Source: an uncultured Clostridia bacterium (GTDB taxonomy: Bacteria > Bacillota > Clostridia > Oscillospirales > Ruminococcaceae). Taken from it: a stretch of 28,585 nucleotides of DNA. A program made the position numbers and the translations under genes. Below the pieces are notes generated by a model. It was not told the origin of the DNA. It was given only the letters and a program-made list of their open reading frames with translations, and did no database searches. Shown here piece by piece: positions 6,636-15,533 of the stretch. The stretch covers positions 1-28,585 of the forward strand of contig CALLQQ010000054.1 of NCBI GenBank assembly GCA_938014915.1, read 5' to 3'. Within the stretch, counting starts at the first letter, position 1. The number at the start of each line of letters is the position of its first letter.

Positions 6636-8215
6636 CTATATTCGATATACTCCTCATACGTCATCGCTCTATCAATTATCCCATCTTCAGTTAGTTCTAT
6701 TATCCTATTAGCTATTGTTTGGATAAATTGGTGATCGTGCGACGAAAACAACACGATGCCCTTAAAATCAATTAAACCATCGTTAACTGCGGAGATCGAC
6801 TCAAGATCAAGGTGGTTTGTCGGTTGGTCAAGCACAAGGCAATTCGCACCGTACATCATCATTCTTGATAGCATGCATCTAACCTTTTCCCCACCTGAGA
6901 GAACTTTCACCGGTTTAAGAACATCATCACCTGAGAAGAGCATTCTGCCCAAAAAGCCCCTAAGATATGTTTCCGTTTCGTCCTCGGAATACTGCTTTAA
7001 CCAGTCAAGAATGTTAAGATCACAATTCTCAAAATAGCTCGAATTGTCTTTAGGGAAGAACGATTGTGAAGTGCTGACTCCCCATTTAAATTCGCCTTCA
7101 TCTGCGTCTAATTCGCCCATCAAAATCTTAAATAATGTAGTCGCTGCATTTTCATTATCGCCGATGAAAGCAACTTTATCGCCCTTATTAAGTCTGAAAG
7201 AAACATTGCTTAGCACCTTTACCCCGTCAACTGTTTTAGAAATCCCATCAACAGTTAGAATTTCTTTACCCGGCTCCCTATCCATGCTAAACCCTAAATA
7301 AGGATACCTGCGTGAAGATGCTGGCATATCTTCTATCGTTAGCTTTTCAAGTAGCTTTTTCCTCGATGTAGCTTGCCTTGATTTAGACTTATTCGCTGAA
7401 AACCTAGCGATAAAGTTCTGCAATTCTTTTGCCTTTTCCTCTATCTTTTTATTCTGCTCTTTTTGGATTCGCTGCATTAATTGGCTTGATTCATACCAAA
7501 ATTCATAGTTACCTACATAAATGCTTATCTTACCAAAATCGATGTCGACGATATGCGTGCATACAGTATTGAGAAAATGCCTATCATGGGATACGACTAT
7601 TACTGTACCATCATAATCGAATAGGAATTCCTCAAGCCATGTTATCGAATCAACATCAATGTTGTTCGTTGGCTCATCAAGAAGAATTATATCGGGCTGT
7701 CCAAACAATGCTTGTGCAAGCAGGACTTTCACCTTTTGACTTCCGCTCAGGGTGTTCATCCCTGCATATAATAAGTCAATATCTAGTCCTAGCCCTTGGA
7801 TTAATCTAGATGCTTCAGTTTCGGATTCCCAGCCGTTCATTTCAGCAAATTCTGCCTCAAGCTCCGATGCTAATATGCCGTCCTCATCTGTGAAATCCTC
7901 TTTAGCATATAGCTCGTCCTTCAACTTCATTACCTCATATAGGCGAGCATTGCCCATAATAATCGTATCTACAACCGTGTATTCATCATATGCAAAATGG
8001 TCCTGTTTCAATACCGACCTCCTAGTATTTTCGGGAATAATGACATCCCCTGACGTTGATTCAAGTTCGCCGGATAGTATTTTTAACAAGGTTGATTTGC
8101 CTGCTCCATTCGCACCGATTATACCATAGCAATTGCCAGGTGTGAATTTAAGATTCACCTTTGAAAATAATGTTGTCCCGCCGAAACTTAGTCTTAAATT
8201 AGATAATGTAATCAT
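6617..8215 (-). CDS. ABC-F family ATPase (YbiT/YkpA-like)
   Basis: Soluble twin-ATPase protein of 532 aa with no membrane segments, the ABC-F class that acts on ribosomes. Site 1: Walker A GANGAGKST (34-42), signature LSGSQ (156-160, Ser for the usual second Gly), Walker B and Glu in LLDEPTNNID (178-187), H-switch H210. A charged linker follows (about 245-300). Site 2 is degenerate: Walker A reads GDNENAATT (352-360) with no lysine, and Walker B reads LVLDQPTNHLD (460-470) with Gln464 in place of catalytic Glu; LSGGE (439-443) and SHDH (492-495) remain. I recall similar decay in gram-positive YkpA-type relatives but cannot confirm it. ATG 8215 follows GGAGG. Monocistronic. Translation-factor or ribosome-protection roles are possible. 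Confidence 0.9.
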   Translation of the reverse strand: MITLSNLRLSFGGTTLFSKVNLKFTPGNCYGIIGANGAGKSTLLKILSGELESTSGDVIIPENTRRSVLKQDHFAYDEYTVVDTIIMGNARLYEVMKLKDELYAKEDFTDEDGILASELEAEFAEMNGWESETEASRLIQGLGLDIDLLYAGMNTLSGSQKVKVLLAQALFGQPDIILLDEPTNNIDVDSITWLEEFLFDYDGTVIVVSHDRHFLNTVCTHIVDIDFGKISIYVGNYEFWYESSQLMQRIQKEQNKKIEEKAKELQNFIARFSANKSKSRQATSRKKLLEKLTIEDMPASSRRYPYLGFSMDREPGKEILTVDGISKTVDGVKVLSNVSFRLNKGDKVAFIGDNENAATTLFKILMGELDADEGEFKWGVSTSQSFFPKDNSSYFENCDLNILDWLKQYSEDETETYLRGFLGRMLFSGDDVLKPVKVLSGGEKVRCMLSRMMMYGANCLVLDQPTNHLDLESISAVNDGLIDFKGIVLFSSHDHQFIQTIANRIIELTEDGIIDRAMTYEEYIEYRKAAAN

Positions 8216-8243
8216 TTTTCCTCCGCTTAAACTTTTTGTATAT

Positions 8244-8271
8244 AGTATACCACACTTTGCCCCATAGTCAT
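8244..8271 (-). promoter_or_regulatory. Promoter of the ABC-F gene
   Basis: On the minus strand, TATACT (8249-8244) is preceded by TGG, an extended -10. ATGACT (8271-8266) lies 16 nt upstream as a weak -35. Confidence 0.5.
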
Positions 8272-8370
8272 ACTGTCACGGACGCCAATTTTTCCTCACC
8301 TATTAGCTTCTTATTGGTTATCTCGCTCATAAAGAATTTGTAATTTGACGATTGTTCTTATCTTAATTTA

Positions 8371-8405
8371 ATAAAAGCCATCACTATTATAGTGATGGCT
8401 TTTAT
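8371..8405. terminator. Bidirectional terminator between spoIVA and the ABC-F gene
   Basis: Arms ATAAAAGCCATCACTAT (8371-8387) and 8389-8405 are perfect complements. The G/C-containing core is closed by A runs on one side and T runs on the other, so it works in either direction. It ends the sipL-spoIVA transcript, whose last stop is at 8418. Confidence 0.85.
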
Positions 8406-8417
8406 CGTATTAGGATT

Positions 8418-9896
8418 TTATAAGATTATGCATATTAATCCGCCGCAACCCTCATTTATTATCCGCTCAATTGTTTCTTGCAATTTGAGTCTAGCATCGG
8501 TAGGCATTCTATATAGCTTATTATGTAGACCCTCATTAACAAGTTCATGCAATGACTTGCCAAAGATATTTGATTCCCATATCTTTTTGGGATTTTCCTC
8601 GAATTCCTTGAGAAGATAGATTACAAGTTCTTCCGATTGTCTTTCCGATCCGACTATCGGATTTACTTCCGTTGTAATATCGGCTTTAAGCATATGAATT
8701 GATGGTGCTGATGCTTTTAGACGAACTCCGTATTTGCCGCCCTGTTTTACGATTTCCGGTTCTTCCAGGCTGAGTTCTTCCATTGACGGCATTACAATTC
8801 CATAACCTGTGGCATTTACCTCCTCCAATGCGCTCTGAATCTTCTCATATTCACGTTTAATATTTGCAAGCTCAATCATACACGGCATTAAATCGCTTTC
8901 ATCAGATAGCTCAAGTCCAGTAGTTTCACCAAGAATCTTATAGAAAAGTTCCGCCTTTGTTTCGATACATATATTGGCGCTGCCTTTCCCTAAGTCAATT
9001 CGCTCAATCTCGCATTTTACTACATGTTCGCATTCATTTACATCGCTAGCAATATTGCGAATCTCCCTAATGCGATTGACATCTTGTGCCGATAGCTTGA
9101 GCGCATCGAAAATTTGCGTCTTTAGCCAATGCCCTTTTTCAAGGGTGGTGATCCATCTTGGCGCCTTAACGTTGATTTCCTTAACGGGGAATTCAAACAA
9201 CATCTTCTGCAAGACGGACTTAATATCATCTTCCGTTAGTTCAAGGCAGTTTATCGGCATTACCGGCGTATTATATTTACTGGTTAGATCCTGTGCCAAT
9301 TGGGCTGTTTCCTCGCTGCCCGGATTTGTCGAATTCAGTAAGACTACAAACGGCTTATCTATTGCTTGCAATTCCCCTATTACCCGCTCTTCAGCCTCCT
9401 CATATTCCTCCCGTGGAATATCGCTAATTGATCCATCGGTAGTTATCACAAGCCCAATTGTCGAATGTTCTGTAATAACTTTCTGCGTTCCCACTTCCGC
9501 CGCCATATTGAACGGTACTTCTTTATCGAACCACGGCGTTACTACCATACGTGGCTGCTCATTCTCGATATATCCTAGTGAACTCGGCACGATATACCCT
9601 ACGCAGTCAATCATGCGAACATTCATCTTGGCGCCCTCATCAAGCGCTATTTCGACTGCTTCTTCAGGAATGAACTTCGGCTCGGTCGTCATAATCGTTT
9701 TACCCGCCGCCGATTGCGGTAATTCATCTATCGCCCGCTCTTTTCTGAAGTCGCTGGATATATTAGGTATTACTAATGTTTCCATAAACTTTTTAATAAA
9801 AGTCGATTTCCCCGTTCTGACTGGTCCTACGATACCGATGTAGATATTTCCTTCGGTACGCTTTGCAATGTCAAGATATATACTGCTATTCTCCAT
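8418..9896 (-). CDS. spoIVA: Stage IV sporulation protein A, spore coat morphogenetic ATPase
   Basis: SpoIVA polymerises with ATP on the outer forespore membrane and forms the base layer of the spore coat. The protein has 492 aa, the same length as I recall for B. subtilis. Walker A GPVRTGKST spans 24-32 with K30. The sensor threonines are T70 and T71 (TIMTTEPKFIP), and Walker B is MIDCVG with D97. These positions equal those known from B. subtilis. The middle domain and the conserved C-terminal GCGGLICIIL membrane-anchoring end are present. ATG 9896 follows GGAGG at ten nt. It lies 25 nt downstream of sipL and should be co-transcribed with it from a mother-cell promoter. It marks the host as an endospore former. 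Confidence 0.97.
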   Translation of the reverse strand: MENSSIYLDIAKRTEGNIYIGIVGPVRTGKSTFIKKFMETLVIPNISSDFRKERAIDELPQSAAGKTIMTTEPKFIPEEAVEIALDEGAKMNVRMIDCVGYIVPSSLGYIENEQPRMVVTPWFDKEVPFNMAAEVGTQKVITEHSTIGLVITTDGSISDIPREEYEEAEERVIGELQAIDKPFVVLLNSTNPGSEETAQLAQDLTSKYNTPVMPINCLELTEDDIKSVLQKMLFEFPVKEINVKAPRWITTLEKGHWLKTQIFDALKLSAQDVNRIREIRNIASDVNECEHVVKCEIERIDLGKGSANICIETKAELFYKILGETTGLELSDESDLMPCMIELANIKREYEKIQSALEEVNATGYGIVMPSMEELSLEEPEIVKQGGKYGVRLKASAPSIHMLKADITTEVNPIVGSERQSEELVIYLLKEFEENPKKIWESNIFGKSLHELVNEGLHNKLYRMPTDARLKLQETIERIINEGCGGLICIIL

Positions 9897-9921
9897 GTTT
9901 TCAAAGCCTCCTATATAATTA

Positions 9922-11472
9922 TTACCCTACAATCGGTATTAATAGCATTCCTCTTTGCTCTAAAACTTCGCCCTCAAGCTCGTTTTCTTCCATAATAGCC
10001 TCAACCGATGTATTATATCGCTTGGCGATATCCCAGACTCCTTCTCCCTCATCCGCATAATATATTTTCAACGCATAACTTAAATCTCTCTCTTTTGGCT
10101 TATTCGTATCAACAGTTATCTCGTCAATGCCATCAACTGTTTTAACTTCATATAAGCAACCTTTGATTCCCACTTCGGCTTTTATCTCAACAGTATTGTT
10201 CGATGCTAGACTGTAACTACATGATACAACCTTTACCGTCGGTAGGAAATTGCTATCTCTAGATAGATTATCAACATCAATTGAATGGTCGAATATATCC
10301 GATTTTTCAAGATATATCGGTCCCTCATCACTTTTTGCAAGTATACATGTGTTGAGAGTGCCCGATACGATAATTTCATTTTCTGACGATGCCCTAGTTA
10401 CTACATTGCTAATACTGCACCATACATCGCAAACGGCATTAATGTCGCCCTCATTATGTTCCGCACTACTTTTGACCATGAATGTTTTATCTATAATTGT
10501 TGGAATCATCTCTGTTTTAAGCGGTATGGTACTATATCTGCAACTATATTCCGTTGAATATGCATCGGATACTACTTCAACATTCGTCATCTTATGAGCA
10601 ACACATATTGCACAAATTACAATTTCGCAAGCGATAATTCGGCTGTCGCCATTCTCGTCTGTCTTGATTGTTAGATCGGATGTTACTACATTCATATCTA
10701 CAAAGCACTCGAATTCATCACTAACACCGTTGAGGTCAACAATTTGGCTTAGCTGAATTTGCGCTTGCGTTGCTTCAAGTGTATCAATGTCGCCTTCGTC
10801 CGATGCTGAATAAAGCATCGTCACCTTTGCGTCGCCTTTGATAATAATTTTATTCGATATTATCTTGAAGTCACTCACATTCGCCACCGCATCATGCCTT
10901 AATATGCTGAATGCTGACGGCTTGGAGTCGCTTAGCTCAATTTCTTCCCTAATTGTGAATTGCTTTTGCGTATAGATTTTACTGCCTGCATATCCTAGTT
11001 GCAATTTCCTCGTTTGTACTCCTAGTCCGCAAGCGTCGGATACAATATTTTGCTCACCCGTGCAACTAACCTTTACTTTACAACTTACTGCTCCCCTAAT
11101 GTCAAGACGCCGCTCGCTAATGGCTCTACAATTACAATAGTCCAGCTTCGGCACAATTGTAACAAGGGGATTGTCGCATGATTTTTTTAAATCAAGTGTT
11201 TTTGAATATGTATATCTTTGTTCGATACACTTAACTTGACTACTCTCCTGGGCTAAATATAGCACTTTTATCCGTACAACTACATCATAAATTAGCTTAT
11301 CCGATGCCGTATTATACGATATTACCTGCGGAGTGAGTTGGCATTTAAGTATTTTAAAAATATCTGGATAGTAGTCGGGAAGAATATAGTCCATTTCTAC
11401 CGACTGCTCTGAAATACCATCATAGACCACCTCATTTAAACAAAGTGCCTCCCTGTTTAGTTTCAATTCCAT
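9922..11472 (-). CDS. sipL: SipL-like SpoIVA-interacting coat protein (DUF3794 plus LysM)
   Basis: The 516-aa protein opens with MELKLNREALCLNEVV and the DYILPDYYPDIFKILKC segment characteristic of clostridial DUF3794 proteins. It continues as repeated beta-rich DUF3794 modules and ends in a LysM domain (about 465-516: YYADEGEGVWDIAKRYNTS...LIPI). In C. difficile, SipL binds SpoIVA through its LysM domain and replaces SpoVID in attaching the coat. The gene directly precedes spoIVA here (25-nt gap), which supports the same partnership. No signal peptide is seen, as expected for a mother-cell protein. The start is ATG 11472 after GGAGG. In the leader, TGCTGA-TATG-TCAGCA (11487-11502) forms a 6-bp hairpin just upstream of the ribosome binding site. 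Confidence 0.88.
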   Translation of the reverse strand: MELKLNREALCLNEVVYDGISEQSVEMDYILPDYYPDIFKILKCQLTPQVISYNTASDKLIYDVVVRIKVLYLAQESSQVKCIEQRYTYSKTLDLKKSCDNPLVTIVPKLDYCNCRAISERRLDIRGAVSCKVKVSCTGEQNIVSDACGLGVQTRKLQLGYAGSKIYTQKQFTIREEIELSDSKPSAFSILRHDAVANVSDFKIISNKIIIKGDAKVTMLYSASDEGDIDTLEATQAQIQLSQIVDLNGVSDEFECFVDMNVVTSDLTIKTDENGDSRIIACEIVICAICVAHKMTNVEVVSDAYSTEYSCRYSTIPLKTEMIPTIIDKTFMVKSSAEHNEGDINAVCDVWCSISNVVTRASSENEIIVSGTLNTCILAKSDEGPIYLEKSDIFDHSIDVDNLSRDSNFLPTVKVVSCSYSLASNNTVEIKAEVGIKGCLYEVKTVDGIDEITVDTNKPKERDLSYALKIYYADEGEGVWDIAKRYNTSVEAIMEENELEGEVLEQRGMLLIPIVG

Positions 11473-11523
11473 ATTGTCCTCCAGTCTGCTGATATGTCAG
11501 CAAATGCATTTGTTTTCATAGCC

Positions 11524-11548
11524 TGTATTAGACTTTTTCTACAATATT
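11524..11548 (-). promoter_or_regulatory. sipL: Candidate sigma-E (mother-cell) promoter of sipL-spoIVA
   Basis: Reading the minus strand, AATATT (11548-11543), a 13-nt spacer and AATACA (11529-11524) fit the sigma-E pattern (ATATT, 13-14 nt, CATACA). The start would fall about 45 nt before the sipL ATG. Both genes are sigma-E controlled in studied spore formers. Judged by eye only. Confidence 0.5.
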
Positions 11549-11571
11549 TATATTCACTTTAATAAGATTCT

Positions 11572-11610
11572 ATGCCAATTTAAGTGCATTGCGCCGAAAA
11601 TAATTGGCAT
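11572..11610. repeat. Inverted repeat between divergent sipL and yicI
   Basis: ATGCCAATT (11572-11580) and AATTGGCAT (11602-11610) are perfect 9-bp complements with a 21-nt spacer, so their centres are 30 bp apart (about three helix turns). No T run follows. This looks like a two-site operator rather than a terminator. Confidence 0.5.
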
Positions 11611-11652
11611 GCTATATAAATAATGTAGTAAATCGCTTTACTTTTACCTTTA

Positions 11653-11667
11653 ATGTAAGCGGCAAGT
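11653..11667 (+). promoter_or_regulatory. Candidate CcpA catabolite-response (cre) site upstream of yicI
   Basis: The 15-mer beginning ATGTAAGCG matches the left half of the cre consensus fully (TGWAARCG) but the right half only in part. It lies about 190 nt upstream of a sugar-hydrolase gene, where catabolite control would make sense. Weak by sequence alone. Confidence 0.3.
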
Positions 11668-11788
11668 TAAGAATGAAGTTTATTGCAATGTATATTTTCC
11701 CGACAATTATAACAATATTCTGTTACTCAAAAGAAATTTAATCAATATAATCGCTTATTTCGGTGTAAAAAGTGTAATAATCCCTTGC

Positions 11789-11808
11789 ATTGTTGGCACA
11801 ATTATAAT
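11789..11808 (+). promoter_or_regulatory. yicI: yicI promoter -10 region with a short inverted repeat
   Basis: TATAAT is at 11803-11808, with no good -35 box at 16-18 nt. Immediately upstream, ATTGT-TGGC-ACAAT (11789-11802) is a small perfect inverted repeat inside the spacer. This arrangement suits a regulator-dependent promoter. Confidence 0.4.
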
Positions 11809-11844
11809 AGAATAAAGGCATAATATATTTTGAGGAGGAGTATC

Positions 11845-14181
11845 ATGAAATTTTCAGATGGTTTTTGGCTTAACAAAAAGGGATATGACGTGAATTTCGT
11901 AGCAGAGGCATATGAAGTGCTTGAAGATGCGAATTCACTAACTGTACTAGCAACAGCAACTCATATCCACCACAGAGGACAAACTCTCGGCGGACCATTG
12001 CTTGAGATTAAGTTCACATCTAATCTCAAAGATGTCATCAAGGTTTCAATAGATCATTATAAAGGTGCTAGAAATGATGGTCCAGAATTTGAACTATATC
12101 TTGATGATAATTTTAAACCTGTAATCGAAAATAACGATGACTACGCAGAACTAATTTCTGGCGATACTAGAGTTAGAATTACTAAAAATGGCGGATGGGA
12201 TATTAAGTACTACTATAAGGACAAGTTGCTAACTAAGTCCGGATGGAGAACTACTTCCTACATTACTGAGGAGCCGTCCAGAGTTAATAAGAGATTAGCA
12301 CTTGCCGAAGATAATGGATTCTGGGATATTCCAGAACCAACATCGGGCGCATATGTTCGTGAGCAACTTGGTCTTTCAGTCGGTGAAAGCATCTACGGTT
12401 TTGGTGAGAAGTTCACTACATTTGTAAAGAACGGGCAATCCGTCGATATATGGAATGCTGACGGCGGAACATCATCGGAACAAAGTTATAAATCAATTCC
12501 TTTTTATGTATCAAGCAACGGATACGGTGTATTGGTAAACCACCCAGAACATGTTTCTTTTGAAGTTGCTTCTGATACAGTTTCAAGAGTTGCATTCACT
12601 GTTGATGGTGAGCGACTAGAATACTTTATCATCGGTGGGGAAAATCCACTTGAAGTAATTGAAAACTACACAACATTGACAGGTAAACCAGGTCTACCAC
12701 CTGCATATTCATTCGGGCTATGGCTAACAACATCATTCACAACAAGTTATGATGAAGAAACTGTTACATCTTTCATTGACGGTATGGCCGAGAGAGATAT
12801 TCCTTTACAGGTATTCCATTTCGACTGCTTCTGGATGAAGGAATTCCAATGGTGCGACTTTGAATGGGATCCAAGACAATTCCCAGACCCTAAGGGAATG
12901 TTATCACGTCTAAAGGACAGAGGATTGCAGCTATGTGTATGGATTAACCCATATATCGGACAACGGTCGAAGCTTTTTGCTGAAGGTGTGGAGAATGGCT
13001 ACTTCATCAAAAATAAAGATGGCAGCGTATTCCAAGCGGATATGTGGCAGCCAGGTATGGCAATCGTTGACTTCACTAACCCTGAGGCTAGCGCATGGTA
13101 TGCTGATAAGCTAAAGGAACTATGTGAAGTTGGAATTGATAGCTTTAAGACTGACTTCGGCGAGAGAATCCCGACCGACGTCTGCTATTTCGATGGATCC
13201 GATCCTGTAAAAATGCATAACTACTATACACAAATGTATAACAAAGTTGTATTCGATGTTCTAAAAGAATACTATGGCGAGAATAAAGCTTGCCTATTCG
13301 CAAGGAGTGCAACTGTTGGTGGCCAGCAATTCCCAGTGCATTGGGGCGGCGATTGTAGTGCAGAATACGAATCAATGGCGGAAACACTCCGTGGCGGACT
13401 ATCACTATGTTCATCAGGATTCGGATACTTCAGCCACGATATTAGTGGATTTGAGGCTACCGCTACACCTGATATTTACAAGCGCTGGTCAGCATTCGGA
13501 CTAATGTCGACGCATAGCCGTCTACATGGAAATTCATCTTACCGTGTGCCATGGTTATTCGATGAAGAATCCGTCGACGTACTACGTCACTTCACCGTTC
13601 TAAAGGGCAAAATGATGCCATATCTATTCTCAAATGCCGTTACAACATCTACAACAGGTGTTCCAATGATGAGAGCAATGGCATTGCAATTCGCTGACGA
13701 TCCTGCATGCCTAAGCCTTGATAGGCAGTATATGCTAGGAGATAGCCTATTAGTTGCTCCTATCTTTAATGAAAATGGCATTGCACAGTATTATGTTCCT
13801 GCTGGAACATGGACCGACTTGCAAACAGGTGAAGAATTCGAAGGTGGGAAGTTCTACACTACCGAACATGATTATTTCTCATTACCATTGCTAGTTAAGC
13901 CGAATACCATTATGGCAATGGGTAATTTCGAAAAAGACTTCGTTTACGATTATCTTGACGGTACAGAATTCACAATATACGCACTTGAAGATGGGAAGAC
14001 TGCAAAGTTCGATCTATACGATGCTGAAGCCGAAAAGGTTTTCTCAATTAAAGCTACAAGAGCGGGCGAAAAGATTTCTATCGAGCATACAGCTACTGAC
14101 AAATCATTCACAGTTAAAGTATCTGGAAGTGACGCTAGTGCTACAAATGCTGGCGACAACAAGCTAGAAATCACTCTATAA
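11845..14181 (+). CDS. yicI: Alpha-xylosidase, glycoside hydrolase family 31 (YicI type)
   Basis: Releases alpha-1,6-linked xylose from xyloglucan oligosaccharides or isoprimeverose. The 778-aa protein matches E. coli YicI block for block: start MKFSDGFWL, VFHFDCFWMKEFQWCDFEWDP, LCVWINPYIGQ, then FKTDFGERIPTDV with nucleophile D437, FPVHWGGDCSAEYESMAE with acid/base D503, and SHSRLHGNSSYRVPW. No signal peptide is seen, so it is cytoplasmic. ATG 11845 follows GAGGAGGAG (11832-11840); a TTG five codons earlier lies within that site and is rejected. No transporter gene is adjacent. Leucine is read mostly as CTA and arginine often as AGA, unlike neighbouring genes, which may reflect high expression. 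Confidence 0.95.
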   Translation: MKFSDGFWLNKKGYDVNFVAEAYEVLEDANSLTVLATATHIHHRGQTLGGPLLEIKFTSNLKDVIKVSIDHYKGARNDGPEFELYLDDNFKPVIENNDDYAELISGDTRVRITKNGGWDIKYYYKDKLLTKSGWRTTSYITEEPSRVNKRLALAEDNGFWDIPEPTSGAYVREQLGLSVGESIYGFGEKFTTFVKNGQSVDIWNADGGTSSEQSYKSIPFYVSSNGYGVLVNHPEHVSFEVASDTVSRVAFTVDGERLEYFIIGGENPLEVIENYTTLTGKPGLPPAYSFGLWLTTSFTTSYDEETVTSFIDGMAERDIPLQVFHFDCFWMKEFQWCDFEWDPRQFPDPKGMLSRLKDRGLQLCVWINPYIGQRSKLFAEGVENGYFIKNKDGSVFQADMWQPGMAIVDFTNPEASAWYADKLKELCEVGIDSFKTDFGERIPTDVCYFDGSDPVKMHNYYTQMYNKVVFDVLKEYYGENKACLFARSATVGGQQFPVHWGGDCSAEYESMAETLRGGLSLCSSGFGYFSHDISGFEATATPDIYKRWSAFGLMSTHSRLHGNSSYRVPWLFDEESVDVLRHFTVLKGKMMPYLFSNAVTTSTTGVPMMRAMALQFADDPACLSLDRQYMLGDSLLVAPIFNENGIAQYYVPAGTWTDLQTGEEFEGGKFYTTEHDYFSLPLLVKPNTIMAMGNFEKDFVYDYLDGTEFTIYALEDGKTAKFDLYDAEAEKVFSIKATRAGEKISIEHTATDKSFTVKVSGSDASATNAGDNKLEITL

Positions 14182-14210
14182 TAACTATGCGCTTTAAAAC
14201 GCAATAATAC

Positions 14211-14245
14211 AAACCCCCTCAACGCAAATGCGTTGAGGGGGTTTT
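14211..14245. terminator. Bidirectional terminator after yicI
   Basis: CCCCCTCAACGC (14214-14225) pairs with 14230-14241 around AAAT, flanked by AAA before and TTTT after. It is GC-rich and strong. On the minus strand it also gives a T run and would stop transcripts leaving the Rnf-like operon. Confidence 0.9.
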
Positions 14246-14305
14246 AACTTTAACCTATCAAAAATAAATTTGTTTGTTCAGTACCTATCGCAAAAAGGTA
14301 TCACA

Positions 14306-15502
14306 TTATCTTATAATATACGATTTATAGCCTAAATCTTTTATTGCTCTTATCCCCTCTAGCAAATCGCCATCACTGAGCCCCGATTTATCAATACAGG
14401 GGATAATCTTGATTTTATCGGCATCATCGTCTAATGCTTTATACACAGTAGTTACAGCCTCGTAAATTGAATCGGGAATATCGATAGTATCATCGCCGGA
14501 ATTCAGTTTCTTGCCAATTTCATCAGCATTATATATTGCCATAATGCTCTTTCCCTGCAACTCCTCTACCTTATAAACTTCTTCAGTTCCTTCAATTGCT
14601 GATTTTACCGATACTTCTAATATTGAATTTGCATTATTGGCTACAACTGCCTTATCAACTTCATTGTACAATTCGATTAGACCGATCCATCTAGTTTCAG
14701 GTTTAATTTTGTCGCCGATATATCCGAAATCCGCATTGTGGAATGATGGAAATATCATGGATGAATATATGATCTGTTCGAATCCTGCATCGGTAATTTC
14801 ATCGGCTATATCGGAAATGAATCCTACCGATGCATCATTGAATGGTGATATCCATCTCTTGCCGCCTTTTGCAGGAGCATTATCCAGCCAGACAGTTCCG
14901 CCGTCTTTGAATTGGTAGTTCAGTTCACGTGAATACTGCGTATTCAGCGCATCTTTGAGGGTATGAATACGTGCAATCGGCACTAAATTCTCGCTTTTAA
15001 TTTTCGATACTATATCGGCAAGTTTCATCTTACTGCCGACCGTATCGGCGGAAATTGCAATTTCATTGCTCGTATCGTAAAGGAATAATCCCGTTTCATC
15101 TTTTAATTGAATTACGACAGCATTATATCCATCAGTTTTAGCGCTTGAAAGGAATGCGCCCAATTTCTCCTCACTTTGGACTTCTTCCACGGGCACCTCA
15201 ATGGCTATATTGCCATCTTGAGCGGTAGTCGGCTCACTTGAATCATCCGACGGCGAATTTACTGCACTATCATCTGCTGCCGACTCGGATGTTGGCTCGG
15301 ACGATGGCGGTTTCCACTGCGATATATCGCTAGTGTTATCGTCCTTTGTACGGAGGTAGTCTATAAAAGGACCAGCTACACTGAAACCAACAAATCCGAT
15401 AGCACCGATCAAAATAACCCATAGAGAAGTTGTGACAATACTTCTAAATTTACTTCTCCTACGTTTATAAATATTTCTTCCACGTTTGATCTTTCTAGAC
15501 AT
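14306..15502 (-). CDS. Membrane-anchored putative glycoside hydrolase (DUF4015 family)
   Basis: 398 aa from ATG 15502, which follows AAGGAGG. An earlier in-frame ATG at 15544 lacks such a site. Residues 1-21 are very basic (RRRSKF), followed by one membrane helix (about 22-45) and a Ser/Glu/Pro/Asp-rich linker (about 55-105). The extracellular domain (about 108-398) resembles the DUF4015 TIM-barrel family annotated as putative glycoside hydrolases, with GYNAVVIQLKDETGLFLYDT, IARIHTLKDAL, WISPFNDASVGFISDIADEI and FPSFHNADFGY. Substrate and activity are unknown; cell-wall or capsule polymers are possible. It is the last gene of the operon, 31 nt after the rnfA-like gene, so its product is probably made with the Rnf-like membrane proteins. 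Confidence 0.7.
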   Translation of the reverse strand: MSRKIKRGRNIYKRRRSKFRSIVTTSLWVILIGAIGFVGFSVAGPFIDYLRTKDDNTSDISQWKPPSSEPTSESAADDSAVNSPSDDSSEPTTAQDGNIAIEVPVEEVQSEEKLGAFLSSAKTDGYNAVVIQLKDETGLFLYDTSNEIAISADTVGSKMKLADIVSKIKSENLVPIARIHTLKDALNTQYSRELNYQFKDGGTVWLDNAPAKGGKRWISPFNDASVGFISDIADEITDAGFEQIIYSSMIFPSFHNADFGYIGDKIKPETRWIGLIELYNEVDKAVVANNANSILEVSVKSAIEGTEEVYKVEELQGKSIMAIYNADEIGKKLNSGDDTIDIPDSIYEAVTTVYKALDDDADKIKIIPCIDKSGLSDGDLLEGIRAIKDLGYKSYIIR

Positions 15503-15533
15503 TGCGTCCTCCTTATCAAATATATGTCTACTT

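Noticed and set aside
8974..9843. 289-codon open frame on the plus strand
   Set aside because: It lies wholly antisense to spoIVA, which is certain; it has no ribosome binding site and a serine/isoleucine-rich shadow-type composition.
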